Assembly (NCBI RefSeq): GCF_000384255.1
Contig: NZ_KB913035.1
Span: 781,362-845,361, forward strand
Length of the DNA stretch: 64,000 nucleotides
Direction of reading: 5' to 3'
Origin: Methylotenera mobilis 13
GTDB lineage: Bacteria > Pseudomonadota > Gammaproteobacteria > Burkholderiales > Methylophilaceae
This document shows, piece by piece, positions 1 through 8,430 of this stretch. The position numbers and the translations under genes were made by a program. The notes beneath the pieces were generated by a model. It was given only the letters and a program-made list of their open reading frames with translations, ran no database searches and was not told the DNA's origin. The first letter of the stretch is position 1; each line of letters begins with the position of its first letter.

Positions 1-254
1 TCATTGGCTGCGCTGCCATGCAAGACGATTAAGTCCCCTCCATTTTTTTGAAGTGAGGCTTTGAGCTCTTTGACGCTTTCCCAAATAAACTCTACGCGAC
101 GGTCAGCCTTATTGGATAGCTGATTTAATATCTCTGTGTCAAAAATGAAGGTGCAATAGACTTGTTGTGATGCCTTGAGTGCGTGGTAAAGCGCTGCATG
201 GTCATAATCGCGTAGATCACGACGAAACCAAACAAGAGATTTTGAGTATTGCAT
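1..254 (-). CDS. phrB: Deoxyribodipyrimidine photolyase, N-terminal part (cut by window edge)
   Basis: The first 84 codons of a leftward gene are visible; the rest lies outside the window. The start is the ATG at 252-254. The N-terminus carries the photolyase/cryptochrome signature VWFRRDLRDYDHAAL (about residues 8-22), followed by an alpha/beta segment (VYCTFIFDTEIL, GGDLIVLHGS) typical of the antenna-binding N-terminal domain. Known role of the family: light-driven repair of cyclobutane pyrimidine dimers with FAD and an antenna pigment. The catalytic FAD domain cannot be seen, so photolyase versus cryptochrome is judged from the N-terminus only. Confidence 0.85.
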   Translation of the reverse strand, partial: MQYSKSLVWFRRDLRDYDHAALYHALKASQQVYCTFIFDTEILNQLSNKADRRVEFIWESVKELKASLQKNGGDLIVLHGSAAN

Positions 255-342
255 GCGGGGTAAGCCATTCGTTAAATTACAGTGATTTTACCCCACTTGC
301 AGCTACGCTGTTGAATGACGTTAATGCGCCATTGAGTTTTGT

Positions 343-600
343 TTAGCTTCTTGCACCCATCATATATTTTCCGGGTGTTGCTGGTTTGGCTTCGTTGCTT
401 GAAGGGGTAAGTAAACCAAGTAACAGCTGTAGATCCAGTGATAAAAGAATTAGTTCCTCATCACCAAGTGCGTCGACCTGCTCAAAAACTTCCGTCGCAT
501 ATTTTGGGTCTTTAATCAGTTTGGCTGGGTTGACTGCACCAATTATTTTTCTAGCCGCAACAGAGAATTTTGACAATACAACTAAACATTGATTATCCAT
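343..600 (-). CDS. Hypothetical protein, 85 aa
   Basis: A small leftward gene of 85 residues that I do not recognise. It begins MDNQCLVVLSKFSVAARKI, has an amphipathic, Leu-rich middle (DEELILLSLDLQLLLGLL) and a short polar tail. There is no signal peptide, Cys motif or clear membrane span. It stands alone between phrB and rlmH, with its own upstream gap of about 140 bp. An overlapping open frame on the other strand (386-592) looks like a shadow. It could be a small regulator or adaptor, but nothing in the sequence decides this. Confidence 0.5.
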   Translation of the reverse strand: MDNQCLVVLSKFSVAARKIIGAVNPAKLIKDPKYATEVFEQVDALGDEELILLSLDLQLLLGLLTPSSNEAKPATPGKYMMGARS

Positions 601-739
601 AATGATCCCAGAGAATTATTCTAAAAAAGTGCTGATCACTCAACAAATGCATTTTTATGGTGCATTTGTAAGTGAAATTAGGCGCTTATATGATTGATAC
701 TCTAATCCAAAGCATTAAGCATGCCAGAAGCTTAATGCT

Positions 740-1207
740 TTATTCTCGATGGTAGGGATGATTTTGAATTACGGAGTGTCCACGGTAAAGTTGTTCGCAT
801 AGTAGTACGCGGACAAAAGCGTGGGGTAGGGTGAGTTTGGATAAACCCCAAAGCCAATTGGCTTGTTGCTTAAGGCTGGCGTGAATGCCATCTGCACCAC
901 CTACAACAATACTGATATCTTTACCTAGTGTTTGCCAAAACTTCATTTTTTCCGCAAGTTGTAGCGTGGTGACCTCTTGCCCACGTTCGTCGCAGATAAC
1001 TAAGAAGTCTTTGCCGGCGGCTTCAAGAATTCTTTTTGCCTCGGCCTCTTGGACAACCGCACTGTTTTTACCATCTGCGCGTTTATCAGGTTTGATTTCA
1101 ATCATTTCAATGCTAAGTTCGCGCGGCATGCGCTTAATGTATTCTGCACAAGCTGTTTCTACCCAGCTTGGCATTTTGTGACCTACAGAAATAATCCGAA
1201 GTTTCAA
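740..1207 (-). CDS. rlmH: 23S rRNA (pseudouridine-1915-N3) methyltransferase
   Basis: SPOUT-family methyltransferase that methylates pseudouridine 1915 in helix 69 of 23S rRNA using S-adenosylmethionine. The frame is open up to 1279, but homology begins at LKLRIISVGHKMPSWV, so I place the start at the TTG at 1205-1207. That gives 155 aa, the same length as the E. coli enzyme. The knot-forming C-terminus is intact: VVGGADG (cofactor loop), LSKLTLPHAFVRVLLCEQLYR and the invariant terminal NHPYHRE. It follows rsfS in the same direction, an arrangement common in proteobacteria that links two late ribosome factors. Confidence 0.93.
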   Translation of the reverse strand: MKLRIISVGHKMPSWVETACAEYIKRMPRELSIEMIEIKPDKRADGKNSAVVQEAEAKRILEAAGKDFLVICDERGQEVTTLQLAEKMKFWQTLGKDISIVVGGADGIHASLKQQANWLWGLSKLTLPHAFVRVLLCEQLYRGHSVIQNHPYHRE

Positions 1208-1303
1208 GTGGCTTAAGTGATGGCTAGAATATGATGGGGGATAACACTTTGATGCAAGGAACGTGCCTCCCTGCACCAAATGGCACAGGGTGTTTTAAAT
1301 CAC

Positions 1304-1693
1304 TTACACTGGTTTAATGTGACTGCGGCGTGATTCTGCCTCGCCCCATAATTGCTCAAGATTATAATAAGCTCGGGTAGCAGGTACCATGATATGGACA
1401 ACGATATCGTCTAAGTCAACCAACACCCATTCCCCTTCTTTTTCGCCTTCAGTGCCACGGATCGCGAAGCCTTTTTCTTTGATTTTTTCTCTGACGTTAT
1501 CTGCAACAGCTTTGGCCTGGCGGCTAGAGTTTGCTGAAGCGACTATCATATAGTTTGTCATGCTGGTGAGCTTACGCACATCCATGACGCTGATATCAAA
1601 ACCTTTAATATCTTCAATTGCATCAACTACTGCGTTTTTCATGGCCTCTAAGTCTAAATTCTTAGAAGCGGCTTTCGGGGTGTCTTGTGTCAT
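1304..1693 (-). CDS. rsfS: Ribosome silencing factor RsfS
   Basis: RsfS (YbeB/Iojap family) binds ribosomal protein uL14 and blocks joining of the 30S and 50S subunits during starvation. The 129 residues include the family core: AVVDAIEDIKGFDISVMDVRKL, then MTNYMIVASANSSRQAKAVADNV and GEWVLVDLDDIVVHIMVPATRAYYNLEQLW, which holds the conserved hydrophobic uL14-binding surface. The first 15 residues are a polar extension. It directly abuts panD (its ATG at 1691-1693, panD stop from 1694), so the two are probably co-transcribed. Confidence 0.93.
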   Translation of the reverse strand: MTQDTPKAASKNLDLEAMKNAVVDAIEDIKGFDISVMDVRKLTSMTNYMIVASANSSRQAKAVADNVREKIKEKGFAIRGTEGEKEGEWVLVDLDDIVVHIMVPATRAYYNLEQLWGEAESRRSHIKPV

Positions 1694-2074
1694 TTAAGCG
1701 GCCTGTGCTGGTATTGCATTGCGTTGAGATTTTATGCGGTTTTCTTGATCCACATAAATTAATGTTGGGGTAAATTTTTCGAGCTCAATTTCACTGTAAC
1801 TCGCGTAACTTGCGATAATAATAATATCTTTAGGGTCTGCCTTGTGTGCGGCAGCACCGTTCACCGAGATAATGCCAGAGTGGCGTTCAGCACGAATCGC
1901 ATAAGTAGAGAAACGCTCACCATTGGTGACGTTGTAAATACTGATTTGCTCGTATTCGTGAATGTTTGCCGCTTCTAGCAATTCTTCATCTATCGCACAG
2001 CTACCTTCGTAGTGTAGTTCAGAATGCGTGACGTGTACGCGGTGCAACTTAGATTTAAGCATGGTTCTTTGCAT
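1694..2074 (-). CDS. panD: Aspartate 1-decarboxylase precursor
   Basis: Makes beta-alanine from aspartate for pantothenate synthesis. It is a pyruvoyl enzyme that cleaves itself: the cleavage site is Gly24-Ser25 in HYEGSCAID, so Ser25 becomes the pyruvoyl cofactor. Other family hallmarks are [13 protein letters not shown] and [21 protein letters not shown]. Length (126 aa) and start agree with the E. coli enzyme. It is the third pan gene of the leftward series panB-panC-panD, 45 bp after panC, so the whole branch from ketoisovalerate and aspartate to pantothenate sits together, apart from ketopantoate reductase. Confidence 0.95.
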   Translation of the reverse strand: MQRTMLKSKLHRVHVTHSELHYEGSCAIDEELLEAANIHEYEQISIYNVTNGERFSTYAIRAERHSGIISVNGAAAHKADPKDIIIIASYASYSEIELEKFTPTLIYVDQENRIKSQRNAIPAQAA

Positions 2075-2119
2075 GTGCTTAACCGATTTTCAAAAGGGAT
2101 TGCATTATAGTCTTTTCAA

Positions 2120-2971
2120 TCACTTAGCGCAAAAATCAATATTATCAATGAGTCTTGTGCTCCCTAGTTTCGCAGCAGCTAAGACAATAAGTTCGTTATC
2201 TTGGTTCGTTGCGAGCTTTAATGTGCTAGCTGTGCGTACTGATATATAGTCTACTAGCCAGCCTTGTTGCGTGAGTGTTTGTGATGCAGCCTGCTCTAAA
2301 TCTGTAAAGCGGGTATTGCCTTGTTTGACTGCGTGCACAATGTTAACCAGACACTGGTATAGTTGTGTCGCTTCTGCTTTTTGAGCTGGTGTTAAATAGC
2401 CGTTACGCGAGCTCATGGCTAGCCCGCTGGCTTCACGCACTGTGTCGCCGGCAATAATCTGAATTGGTAAATTAAATTGTCTGACCAGCTCTTTAATCAC
2501 AAAGACTTGCTGAAAGTCTTTTTTACCAAATATTGCAATTTGTGGCATCACCAAATTAAATAATTTCATCACAACGGTGGCTACCCCTGAAAAATGGCCT
2601 GGGCGTGAGGCGCCACATAGCTCTGCTGCGACGGGTGGCGGAGTGATGGTCATCGTTTGGTTCAAACGCTCACCATCAAAATCTGGATACATTTCTTGAA
2701 CACTGGGAATAAATACAATATCTGCACCAGCATCTGTCAGTTTTTTGCAATCCGCTTCTAGTGTGCGCGGATAGTTAGCTAAATCTTCATTTGGGCCAAA
2801 TTGAAGTGGATTCACAAAGATACTTGCTACTACAAAATCCCCATGTTCTTTGGCAAGGCTAATAAGCGCAATATGACCATCGTGCAAGTTGCCCATGGTT
2901 GGGACGAACGCAATGTTATTTTGTGTTTTTAAGGAGCTTCTGAGTTCTTTAACAGTGTGGATGCGTTGCAT
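2120..2971 (-). CDS. panC: Pantothenate synthetase
   Basis: Condenses pantoate with beta-alanine using ATP, the last step of pantothenate synthesis, in the cytosol. The protein (283 aa) is a nucleotidyltransferase-fold enzyme: the HIGH-type motif is TMGNLHDGH (residues 25-33), the substrate loop is FGKKDFQQ, and the KMSKS-like segment is AMSSRNGYL. Its position between panB and panD, with gaps of 21 and 45 bp, marks an operon. Nothing unusual was seen. Confidence 0.96.
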   Translation of the reverse strand: MQRIHTVKELRSSLKTQNNIAFVPTMGNLHDGHIALISLAKEHGDFVVASIFVNPLQFGPNEDLANYPRTLEADCKKLTDAGADIVFIPSVQEMYPDFDGERLNQTMTITPPPVAAELCGASRPGHFSGVATVVMKLFNLVMPQIAIFGKKDFQQVFVIKELVRQFNLPIQIIAGDTVREASGLAMSSRNGYLTPAQKAEATQLYQCLVNIVHAVKQGNTRFTDLEQAASQTLTQQGWLVDYISVRTASTLKLATNQDNELIVLAAAKLGSTRLIDNIDFCAK

Positions 2972-2992
2972 GGTTCTTTGCTAAGTAATAAT

Positions 2993-3832
2993 TTAGTAAC
3001 TATGCTCAGGCGTTGGGAATGTTTTGCTTTTGACAGCGTTGACATAATTGCTAACAGCCTGCTTAACACTATTCGTTTCACATAAAAAATTTTTCACAAA
3101 ACGAGGTGCTTTAAATTCATGAGGTTGTTTGCTGGCTGCGCCATTATAAATACCAAGTAAATCTTGGATAACTAGTACCTGCCCATCACAATCTACACCA
3201 GCACCAATGCCAATGGTAAGTGCTTTGATAGATTCGGTGATATGTTTAGCCAACGTAGCTGGTACCATTTCTAGCACAATTAAACTAACGCCGGCATTAC
3301 TCATGTCGATGGCATCTTGCGTGATTTGATGGGCGCTTTCTTCTGTTTTACCTTGTATCTTGTAGCCGCCTAGTTGATTCACAGATTGCGGCGTAAAGCC
3401 TAGGTGCGCACAGACTGGAATGCCTCGATCAATCAGATAACGTGCTGTTTGGACACGATCACCGCCACCCTCAAATTTCACCATTTGTGCGCCAGAGCGG
3501 ATTAACCATAAGGCATTTTTGTATGCAGCTTCGTTATCGTGCTCATAACTACCCACAGGCATATCTGCAATAATCAAGGCGTTAGGTGCGCCAGCTGCAA
3601 CACTTTTGGTGTGGTAGGTCATGTGGTGCATGCTGACATTAAGGGTGTTTTCAGCACCCTGTAACACCATGCCGAGAGAGTCGCCCACTAATAAAATATC
3701 AACCCCTGCATGCTCCATTAACTTCGCAAATGTAGCGTCATAGCAGGTGAGCATGGCGATTTTCTCGTCACGGTCTGCCATTTCATGTAGCCTAGTTAAT
3801 GTCATGTACGTTAAGCTCAAAGAATTATTCAA
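2993..3832 (-). CDS. panB: 3-methyl-2-oxobutanoate hydroxymethyltransferase
   Basis: First committed step of pantothenate synthesis: transfers a hydroxymethyl group from methylene-tetrahydrofolate to ketoisovalerate. Motifs: ITCYD-type start (MLTCYDATFAKL), metal-binding VGDSLGMVLQG, MVKFEGG, GHLGFTPQSV-type CAHLGFTPQSVNQLGGYKIQG and GIGAGVDCDGQVLV. The gene (279 aa) overlaps the end of the upstream kinase by 8 bp, which suggests coupled translation. The first nine residues may not be translated; an ATG at residue 10 (MTLTRLHEM) is an equally good start. Confidence 0.95.
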   Translation of the reverse strand: MNNSLSLTYMTLTRLHEMADRDEKIAMLTCYDATFAKLMEHAGVDILLVGDSLGMVLQGAENTLNVSMHHMTYHTKSVAAGAPNALIIADMPVGSYEHDNEAAYKNALWLIRSGAQMVKFEGGGDRVQTARYLIDRGIPVCAHLGFTPQSVNQLGGYKIQGKTEESAHQITQDAIDMSNAGVSLIVLEMVPATLAKHITESIKALTIGIGAGVDCDGQVLVIQDLLGIYNGAASKQPHEFKAPRFVKNFLCETNSVKQAVSNYVNAVKSKTFPTPEHSY

Positions 3833-4472
3833 AGTTTGGATTAAAGAACTCGCGTTGTCCTTTAATCTGCATGATGCGATTTAACAGTAAATTGAGTGAG
3901 CTGTCATTTTTAAGAATATTTAATTTCTCATTATTGACAACCAGCACTGGTGAGGCATCGTAGTTGTGAAAGAACTCACTGTAGGCATTTGCCAGCCGTT
4001 CTATGTACTCTCGTGGAATGTCTTGCTCGTAACTCACGCTACGTTCTTCAATACGCTCCATTAAAGCATCTATTGGTGTTTGTAGATAAATCACTAAATC
4101 TGGTTTAGGTGCCTTCAGTTGCAAGTGTTGGTAGATTTGATGGTAGAGCGCGTACTCTTCATCGTCTAGATTTAACCTTGCAAAGATTGGATCTTTTTCT
4201 AAAAAAAAGTCTGCCACAATTGGTTTGGCAAACATATCTCGCTGACTCAGGTCTTTGATTTGATTCGCACGCTGAAACAAAAAGAATAGCTGCGTAGGCA
4301 AACCATAGCGTTGTGCGTCCTGATAAAAACGAGGCAGAAAAGGGTTGGCTTCTGCTTTTTCAGACAGGTAATCGACTGGAAATTTATCAGCTAACATTTT
4401 TGCTAGTGTGGTTTTACCACTGCCAATGGGGCCTTCAACAACAATATATGGAAATTTATTAAAAATGCTCAT
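3825..4472 (-). CDS. Deoxynucleoside (dAdo/dGuo-type) kinase
   Basis: Monomeric P-loop kinase that phosphorylates deoxynucleosides for salvage. Walker A is GPIGSGKTT (residues 14-22), followed by the family motif LFFLFQRANQIKDL and the lid-region arginines in ERSVSYEQDIPREYIERLANAY. The 215-aa length fits the deoxyadenosine/deoxyguanosine kinase group. It sits between folK (3 bp away) and panB (8 bp overlap), a placement I recall in other betaproteobacteria. Substrate choice cannot be read from the sequence. Confidence 0.88.
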   Translation of the reverse strand: MSIFNKFPYIVVEGPIGSGKTTLAKMLADKFPVDYLSEKAEANPFLPRFYQDAQRYGLPTQLFFLFQRANQIKDLSQRDMFAKPIVADFFLEKDPIFARLNLDDEEYALYHQIYQHLQLKAPKPDLVIYLQTPIDALMERIEERSVSYEQDIPREYIERLANAYSEFFHNYDASPVLVVNNEKLNILKNDSSLNLLLNRIMQIKGQREFFNPNFE

Positions 4473-4475
4473 GTT

Positions 4476-4970
4476 TTAACTAGAAGATGGTAATTTTTTG
4501 ATACCTAACAACAGGTCAGGTGTCATGAATGCAGCTATTTTGCCATGATTCGGAATGAAAATATCTGGTGCGATTTCAAATAATGGCAATAAAACAAATC
4601 CGCGCGTATGCATGCGAGGATGGGGTAGGGTTAGTTTTTTAGTCTCTAGCGTGACATCTTCATACAGCAATAAATCACAATCTAATACCCGTGGTGCATT
4701 AACGTAAGGACGCTCTCTACCTGCTTGATTTTCTATGTCGAGGATGGCATCTAGCAATGCTTCAGGCGCTAGTGAAGTTTCAATTTCGGCCACTGCGTTA
4801 ATAAAGTCTGGTGCAGTGACAACACAATCAACAGGTGCTGTTTGATAAAGTGATGATTGTTTTATAAGGCGAGTTTCGGGTAGATGGCGTAAAGCGATGA
4901 GTGCCTGTTCTACCTGCGCTTTTGGATTTTCTAAATTGCTCCCTAGTGCAACAAATGCCTGTTTCATCAT
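4476..4970 (-). CDS. folK: 6-hydroxymethyl-7,8-dihydropterin pyrophosphokinase
   Basis: Transfers pyrophosphate from ATP to hydroxymethyl-dihydropterin in folate synthesis. Motifs of the family: VALGSNLENP at the start, RVLDCDLLLYEDV (metal-binding Asp pair in DCD) and LPHPRMHTRGFVLLPL. The 164-aa length is normal. The start ATG at 4968-4970 overlaps the pcnB stop as ATGA, which supports this start and coupled translation. Product and neighbours fit: its folate feeds the methylene-THF used by PanB downstream. Confidence 0.95.
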   Translation of the reverse strand: MMKQAFVALGSNLENPKAQVEQALIALRHLPETRLIKQSSLYQTAPVDCVVTAPDFINAVAEIETSLAPEALLDAILDIENQAGRERPYVNAPRVLDCDLLLYEDVTLETKKLTLPHPRMHTRGFVLLPLFEIAPDIFIPNHGKIAAFMTPDLLLGIKKLPSSS

Positions 4971-6409
4971 GATTCAGATGGCGCGTTGCCGCTAGGTTTT
5001 TTACGATTTCTTTTTCTACGTTTTTTAGGGGCAGTGTCTGCTTCCAACATTGCTTGACGCGTTTCGTTGTCTGCCTCTGCAAAACTTGTCCACCATGTGC
5101 CTAACTCTGCTGGTAGTTCGCCTGATTCACAGCGCAATAGTAAGAAGTCGTAGCCTGCGCGATAGCGTGGGTGTGTGAGTAAACCAAAAGGGCGCTTCCC
5201 TGAACGCTGTTCAAAGCGTGGTTGCATGCCCCAAATTTCTTTCATCGTTGCAGTATAACGATTATGAATGGCCAGTTTCTCCGCTTGTGAGGCAAGCACT
5301 TCGCTCATTGCCATGTGTAGTGCAGGTATCGGTGGGTTGCCATCATTTTTATACACTTCCCAAGTGGCTAAGACCTCATGCCAAAGCAAGGTGGCAAATA
5401 AGAAGCTTGGGTTGGCTGATTTGCCAGACAAAATGCGATTGTCTGTGTTTTGTAGCGCAAGCATAACAAAGCGCTCACCCATTGGTTGTTCTAGCACCAC
5501 ATCTAGCATCGGTAGTAAGCCATGGTGCAGGTGTTGCTTCCGCAGTGCTGCGACGCTTTCAATTGCGTGGCCAGATAGAAACAGTTTGAGCATTTCATCA
5601 AACAGGCGGCTAGGGGGCACGTCTTCTAATAAGTCTGCCATTTTTGCGATTGGCGCCATCGTGGCTGGGTCAATTTGCAGTCCTAATTTGGCTGATAACC
5701 TGACGACGCGCAACATACGCACAGGGTCTTCGGCGTAGCGTGTTTCTGGCTTGCCTATCATGCGTAAAATACCAGCTTGAATATCTGCAAATCCTTGGTG
5801 AAAGTCTAGTACCTCTTCGCTGGTTGGGTCGTAATAAAGTGCGTTAGCGGTAAAGTCTCGGCGTGTGGCGTCTTCCTCTAAGCTGCCAAATACGTTATCG
5901 CGGATGATGCGGCCGCTTTCGTTGGTATGTGCGTCACCCTTAGCTTCGTGATGGCCGCGAAATGTAGAAACTTCGATTGTTTCATCACCAAACAATACAT
6001 GTACTAATCTAAACCGTCTGCCAATGATACGTGAACGTCTAAATACACGGTTTACTTCTTCAGGAGTCGCATCAGTTGCTACATCGAAATCTTTAGGAAC
6101 GCGTTTAAGCAGCAGGTCTCGCACAGCGCCACCAACAATATAGGCTTCAAACCCTGCTTTTTGCAGACCTTCAATGGTTTTTATTGCGGCATTACTTAAT
6201 AGTTTTCGGTCTATCTGGTGCTTTTTGAGTGCAATGATCGTAGCGCCGTCTGTATTGCTACCTTTTCGTTTGGTTGATTTCTTTGTGCCTAAGATTGGGC
6301 GTGTGTTCTGTTGTGATTTTGCGTTCTCTGGTTTAGCTCGAAGCGCTGCTTCATGCTCAGTTTTTGCTAATTTTGGCTTAAAGATTTTGTTGAACAGTTT
6401 TCTTATCAT
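4967..6409 (-). CDS. pcnB: Poly(A) polymerase I
   Basis: Adds 3' poly(A) tails to RNA, which marks it for decay. The nucleotidyltransferase core is seen as GGAVRDLLL with the catalytic pair in KDFDVATDA, then RRFRLVHVLFGDETIEVSTFRG and the neck motif TRRDFTANALYYD. RNA-binding domain residues follow (TRYAEDPVRMLRVVRLSAKLG). The 480-aa protein has a Lys/Arg-rich N-terminal extension of about 70 residues and a basic tail (KKRRKRNRKKPS), both usual in proteobacterial PAP I. The two-Arg C-terminal region and the lack of CCA-enzyme features favour PAP over CCA transferase. First gene of the folK-dNK-panBCD run. Confidence 0.93.
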   Translation of the reverse strand: MIRKLFNKIFKPKLAKTEHEAALRAKPENAKSQQNTRPILGTKKSTKRKGSNTDGATIIALKKHQIDRKLLSNAAIKTIEGLQKAGFEAYIVGGAVRDLLLKRVPKDFDVATDATPEEVNRVFRRSRIIGRRFRLVHVLFGDETIEVSTFRGHHEAKGDAHTNESGRIIRDNVFGSLEEDATRRDFTANALYYDPTSEEVLDFHQGFADIQAGILRMIGKPETRYAEDPVRMLRVVRLSAKLGLQIDPATMAPIAKMADLLEDVPPSRLFDEMLKLFLSGHAIESVAALRKQHLHHGLLPMLDVVLEQPMGERFVMLALQNTDNRILSGKSANPSFLFATLLWHEVLATWEVYKNDGNPPIPALHMAMSEVLASQAEKLAIHNRYTATMKEIWGMQPRFEQRSGKRPFGLLTHPRYRAGYDFLLLRCESGELPAELGTWWTSFAEADNETRQAMLEADTAPKKRRKRNRKKPSGNAPSES

Positions 6410-6560
6410 GTTGAAATTATAGCTTAACCTAGTATTGAATCTAAAATTATTGATTCTAAAATCAGGAGGATTGATAAATCATCCTGATACAAAAGCGAAT
6501 GTTATAAAAAGTGCCACTAGATTGAGCATAAGATCCTGTAATTAAAGAATCAATACGGTA

Positions 6561-7109
6561 TTAAGCGTGCTCGTTTTTCCAGAGTACGTCAGTAATGCCG
6601 GCTTCTTTGTTAAGAATACGGCACATCACAAATAATAAATCAGATAGGCGATTTAAATATTGCAATGAAATCTCGGTCACTTTCTCGTTACGGTGCAATT
6701 CAATTAACTTGCGCTCCGCGCGGCGACATACAGTGCGAGCTAAATGGCAGAAAGCAGCGCTTTTGCTGCCGCCTGGTAATATAAACTCTTTTAATGGGCC
6801 TAACTCGCCGTTGAGATTGTCAATGGTCTCTTCCAAACCATCAACACAAGCTTGTTGTAATAATACGTAGCCTGGAATACAGATTTCTCCACCCAGATTA
6901 AATAAGTCGTGTTGAATTTTTGTGAGGGCGGCTTGTACGCGTTGAGAGACAGGCTCTGACAAGATTAAACCAATCACTGAATTTAGCTCATCTACATCAC
7001 CCATTGCATCAACACGGATGCTATCTTTGCTGATGCGGCTGCCATCACCTAGCCCTGTTGTGCCATCATCGCCTGTGCGAGTGTAAATTTTACTTAATCG
7101 ATTACCCAT
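6561..7109 (-). CDS. Cob(I)alamin adenosyltransferase, PduO type
   Basis: Transfers the adenosyl group of ATP to cob(I)alamin to make coenzyme B12. The PduO-type (MMAB) fold is shown by the N-terminal ATP loop YTRTGDDGTTGLGDGSRISKDS, then VDAMGDVDELNSVIG and the C-terminal RTVCRRAERKLIEL and FVMCRILNKEAG. It is 182 aa, a normal length. It faces away from murI with about 110 bp between the two starts. No cobalamin riboswitch is obvious in the upstream gap. Confidence 0.92.
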   Translation of the reverse strand: MGNRLSKIYTRTGDDGTTGLGDGSRISKDSIRVDAMGDVDELNSVIGLILSEPVSQRVQAALTKIQHDLFNLGGEICIPGYVLLQQACVDGLEETIDNLNGELGPLKEFILPGGSKSAAFCHLARTVCRRAERKLIELHRNEKVTEISLQYLNRLSDLLFVMCRILNKEAGITDVLWKNEHA

Positions 7110-7218
7110 GATTGAATCCTTTTACGCGTGAGTTTTTGTATATTTGATGCTAAATTTTTGCAAAGTGACATTGAAGATTTAATAATCTCAACGGTTTATA
7201 ATATGCGCATTGTAACTG

Positions 7219-8046
7219 ATGACCGCCTTAACGATGACCGATCAATCTACCACGCATCACATGAAGCATAGGCCGATAGCTGTATTTGATTCAGGCGTGG
7301 GAGGCATCTCAGTGTTGCAGCATATTCATGCGCTGCTGCCTAATGAACAATTACTGTACGTTGCTGACAGCTTACACGCTCCTTATGGCAACAAAAGTCC
7401 ACAAGAAATTCAATCACGTTGTATAAATATTACAGATTTTTTAATCTCAAAAAATGCCAAAGCAATTGTGGTTGCCTGTAATACAGCGACGGCAGCAGCC
7501 ATTGATATGATGCGCGAAAAATATACTTTACCTATTATTGGAATGGAGCCAGCGGTCAAGCCCGCTGCAGAGGCTTCACGAAATGGCATTATCGGTGTGC
7601 TTGCAACCACAGGTACTCTAAAAAGTGCCCAGTTTGCAGGGTTGCTAGAAAGTTATGGACGCAATGTAAAAGTAGTGACACAGGCATGTGTCGGCTTGGT
7701 GGAGTGTGTGGAGCGGGGTGAGTTACAAACCGAGAATACTTTAAGGTTGGTTAAAAAATATTGTCAGCCATTGTTAGAGGAGGGGGCTGATACTATTGTA
7801 CTTGGCTGTACACATTATCCATTTGTTCGACCATTGATAGAGCGCGTAGTGGGTAACAATGTCACCTTGATTGATACTGGTGCAGCGGTGGCTAAACAGT
7901 TGCAGAAACGCTTAGCAGGACTCGACTTGCTTTCTACTAACCCAGTGTTGGCAGATGTGAAATTTTGGACAAACAGCCAGGCATTTGATGCTGAACAGGT
8001 AATTGAGGCTTTGTGGAAGCAGAAGGCAGATGTTGGTTTTTTATAA
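7219..8046 (+). CDS. murI: Glutamate racemase
   Basis: Supplies D-glutamate for peptidoglycan. The two catalytic cysteines lie in VVACNTATAAA and VLGCTHYPFVRP, and the N-terminal signature FDSGVGGISVLQ is complete. It is 275 aa long. The start is uncertain: ATGs at 7219, 7234 and 7261 are all in frame and none has a strong Shine-Dalgarno sequence; the family usually begins only a few residues before the PIAVFDSG motif, which favours 7261. It is followed by a 17-bp perfect inverted repeat. Confidence 0.94.
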   Translation: MTALTMTDQSTTHHMKHRPIAVFDSGVGGISVLQHIHALLPNEQLLYVADSLHAPYGNKSPQEIQSRCINITDFLISKNAKAIVVACNTATAAAIDMMREKYTLPIIGMEPAVKPAAEASRNGIIGVLATTGTLKSAQFAGLLESYGRNVKVVTQACVGLVECVERGELQTENTLRLVKKYCQPLLEEGADTIVLGCTHYPFVRPLIERVVGNNVTLIDTGAAVAKQLQKRLAGLDLLSTNPVLADVKFWTNSQAFDAEQVIEALWKQKADVGFL

Positions 8047-8070
8047 CTTGATATCGAGAGTAAGTTAATG

Positions 8071-8116
8071 ATTCTTTTACTTTAACTCACTACCTATTAA
8101 GTTAAAGTAAAAGAAT
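8071..8116 (+). terminator. 17-bp perfect inverted repeat after murI
   Basis: The arms are 8071-8087 (ATTCTTTTACTTTAACT) and 8100-8116, an exact reverse complement, with a 12-nt loop. The structure lies 24 bp after the murI stop and is AT-rich. It would form a stable hairpin, but no U-run follows. It is probably the transcription end or an mRNA-protecting structure. Confidence 0.5.
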
Positions 8117-8184
8117 ATGCATGACCAAGATTTTGATGTCAGAGATATTAAAACTGTTGAGTGTCGATAAAGCACTACTTTAAA

Positions 8185-8376
8185 TTAGTGGTGATGACCA
8201 ATAACTTCGCCAGCTTTTAATTTGTATTTTGTGCCGCAGTAAGGGCAGGCAACATGACCTGTTTTTGCTACGTCTAGAAACACACGCGGGTGAGATGACC
8301 ACAGTGCTACCTCTGGCGTTGGACAATGCAGTGGTAAGTCTTTGGCTGAAACTTCGATTTCTTTTATATCAGACAT
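8185..8376 (-). CDS. Zinc-finger domain protein (zf-CHCC type), 63 aa
   Basis: A 63-aa protein of the small CHCC zinc-finger family related to the NDUFS6 subunit of complex I. Likely ligands lie in LHCPTPE, SSHPRVFLDV and the knuckle ACPYCGTKYKL. It ends in a His-rich GHHH. It lies just downstream of ilvE on the same strand and has a good ribosome site (AAGGA) before its ATG. In proteobacteria such genes are often next to ilvE; the exact function is not established. Confidence 0.85.
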   Translation of the reverse strand: MSDIKEIEVSAKDLPLHCPTPEVALWSSHPRVFLDVAKTGHVACPYCGTKYKLKAGEVIGHHH

Positions 8377-8392
8377 TAAAATATCCTTATTT

Positions 8393-8420
8393 CACCATTC
8401 CCACTTTTGCGGGAATGGTG
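8393..8420 (-). terminator. Hairpin between ilvE and the zinc-finger gene
   Basis: CACCATTCCC (8393-8402) pairs perfectly with GGGAATGGTG (8411-8420) over an 8-nt loop. It lies 10 bp after the ilvE stop and just upstream of the ribosome site of the next gene. No U-run follows, so it may attenuate or process the transcript rather than end it. The GGGAATG core resembles the repeat family seen at 12134-12304. Confidence 0.5.
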
Positions 8421-8430
8421 GTGCTAGTGT

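Noticed and set aside
386-592. Plus-strand open frame opposite the 85-aa gene
   Set aside because: Ser-rich antisense shadow with no ribosome site; the minus-strand frame has the more protein-like composition.
740-1279. rlmH starting at 1279 (179 aa)
   Set aside because: The extra 24 residues have no counterpart in RlmH; the TTG at 1207 gives the family's exact length.
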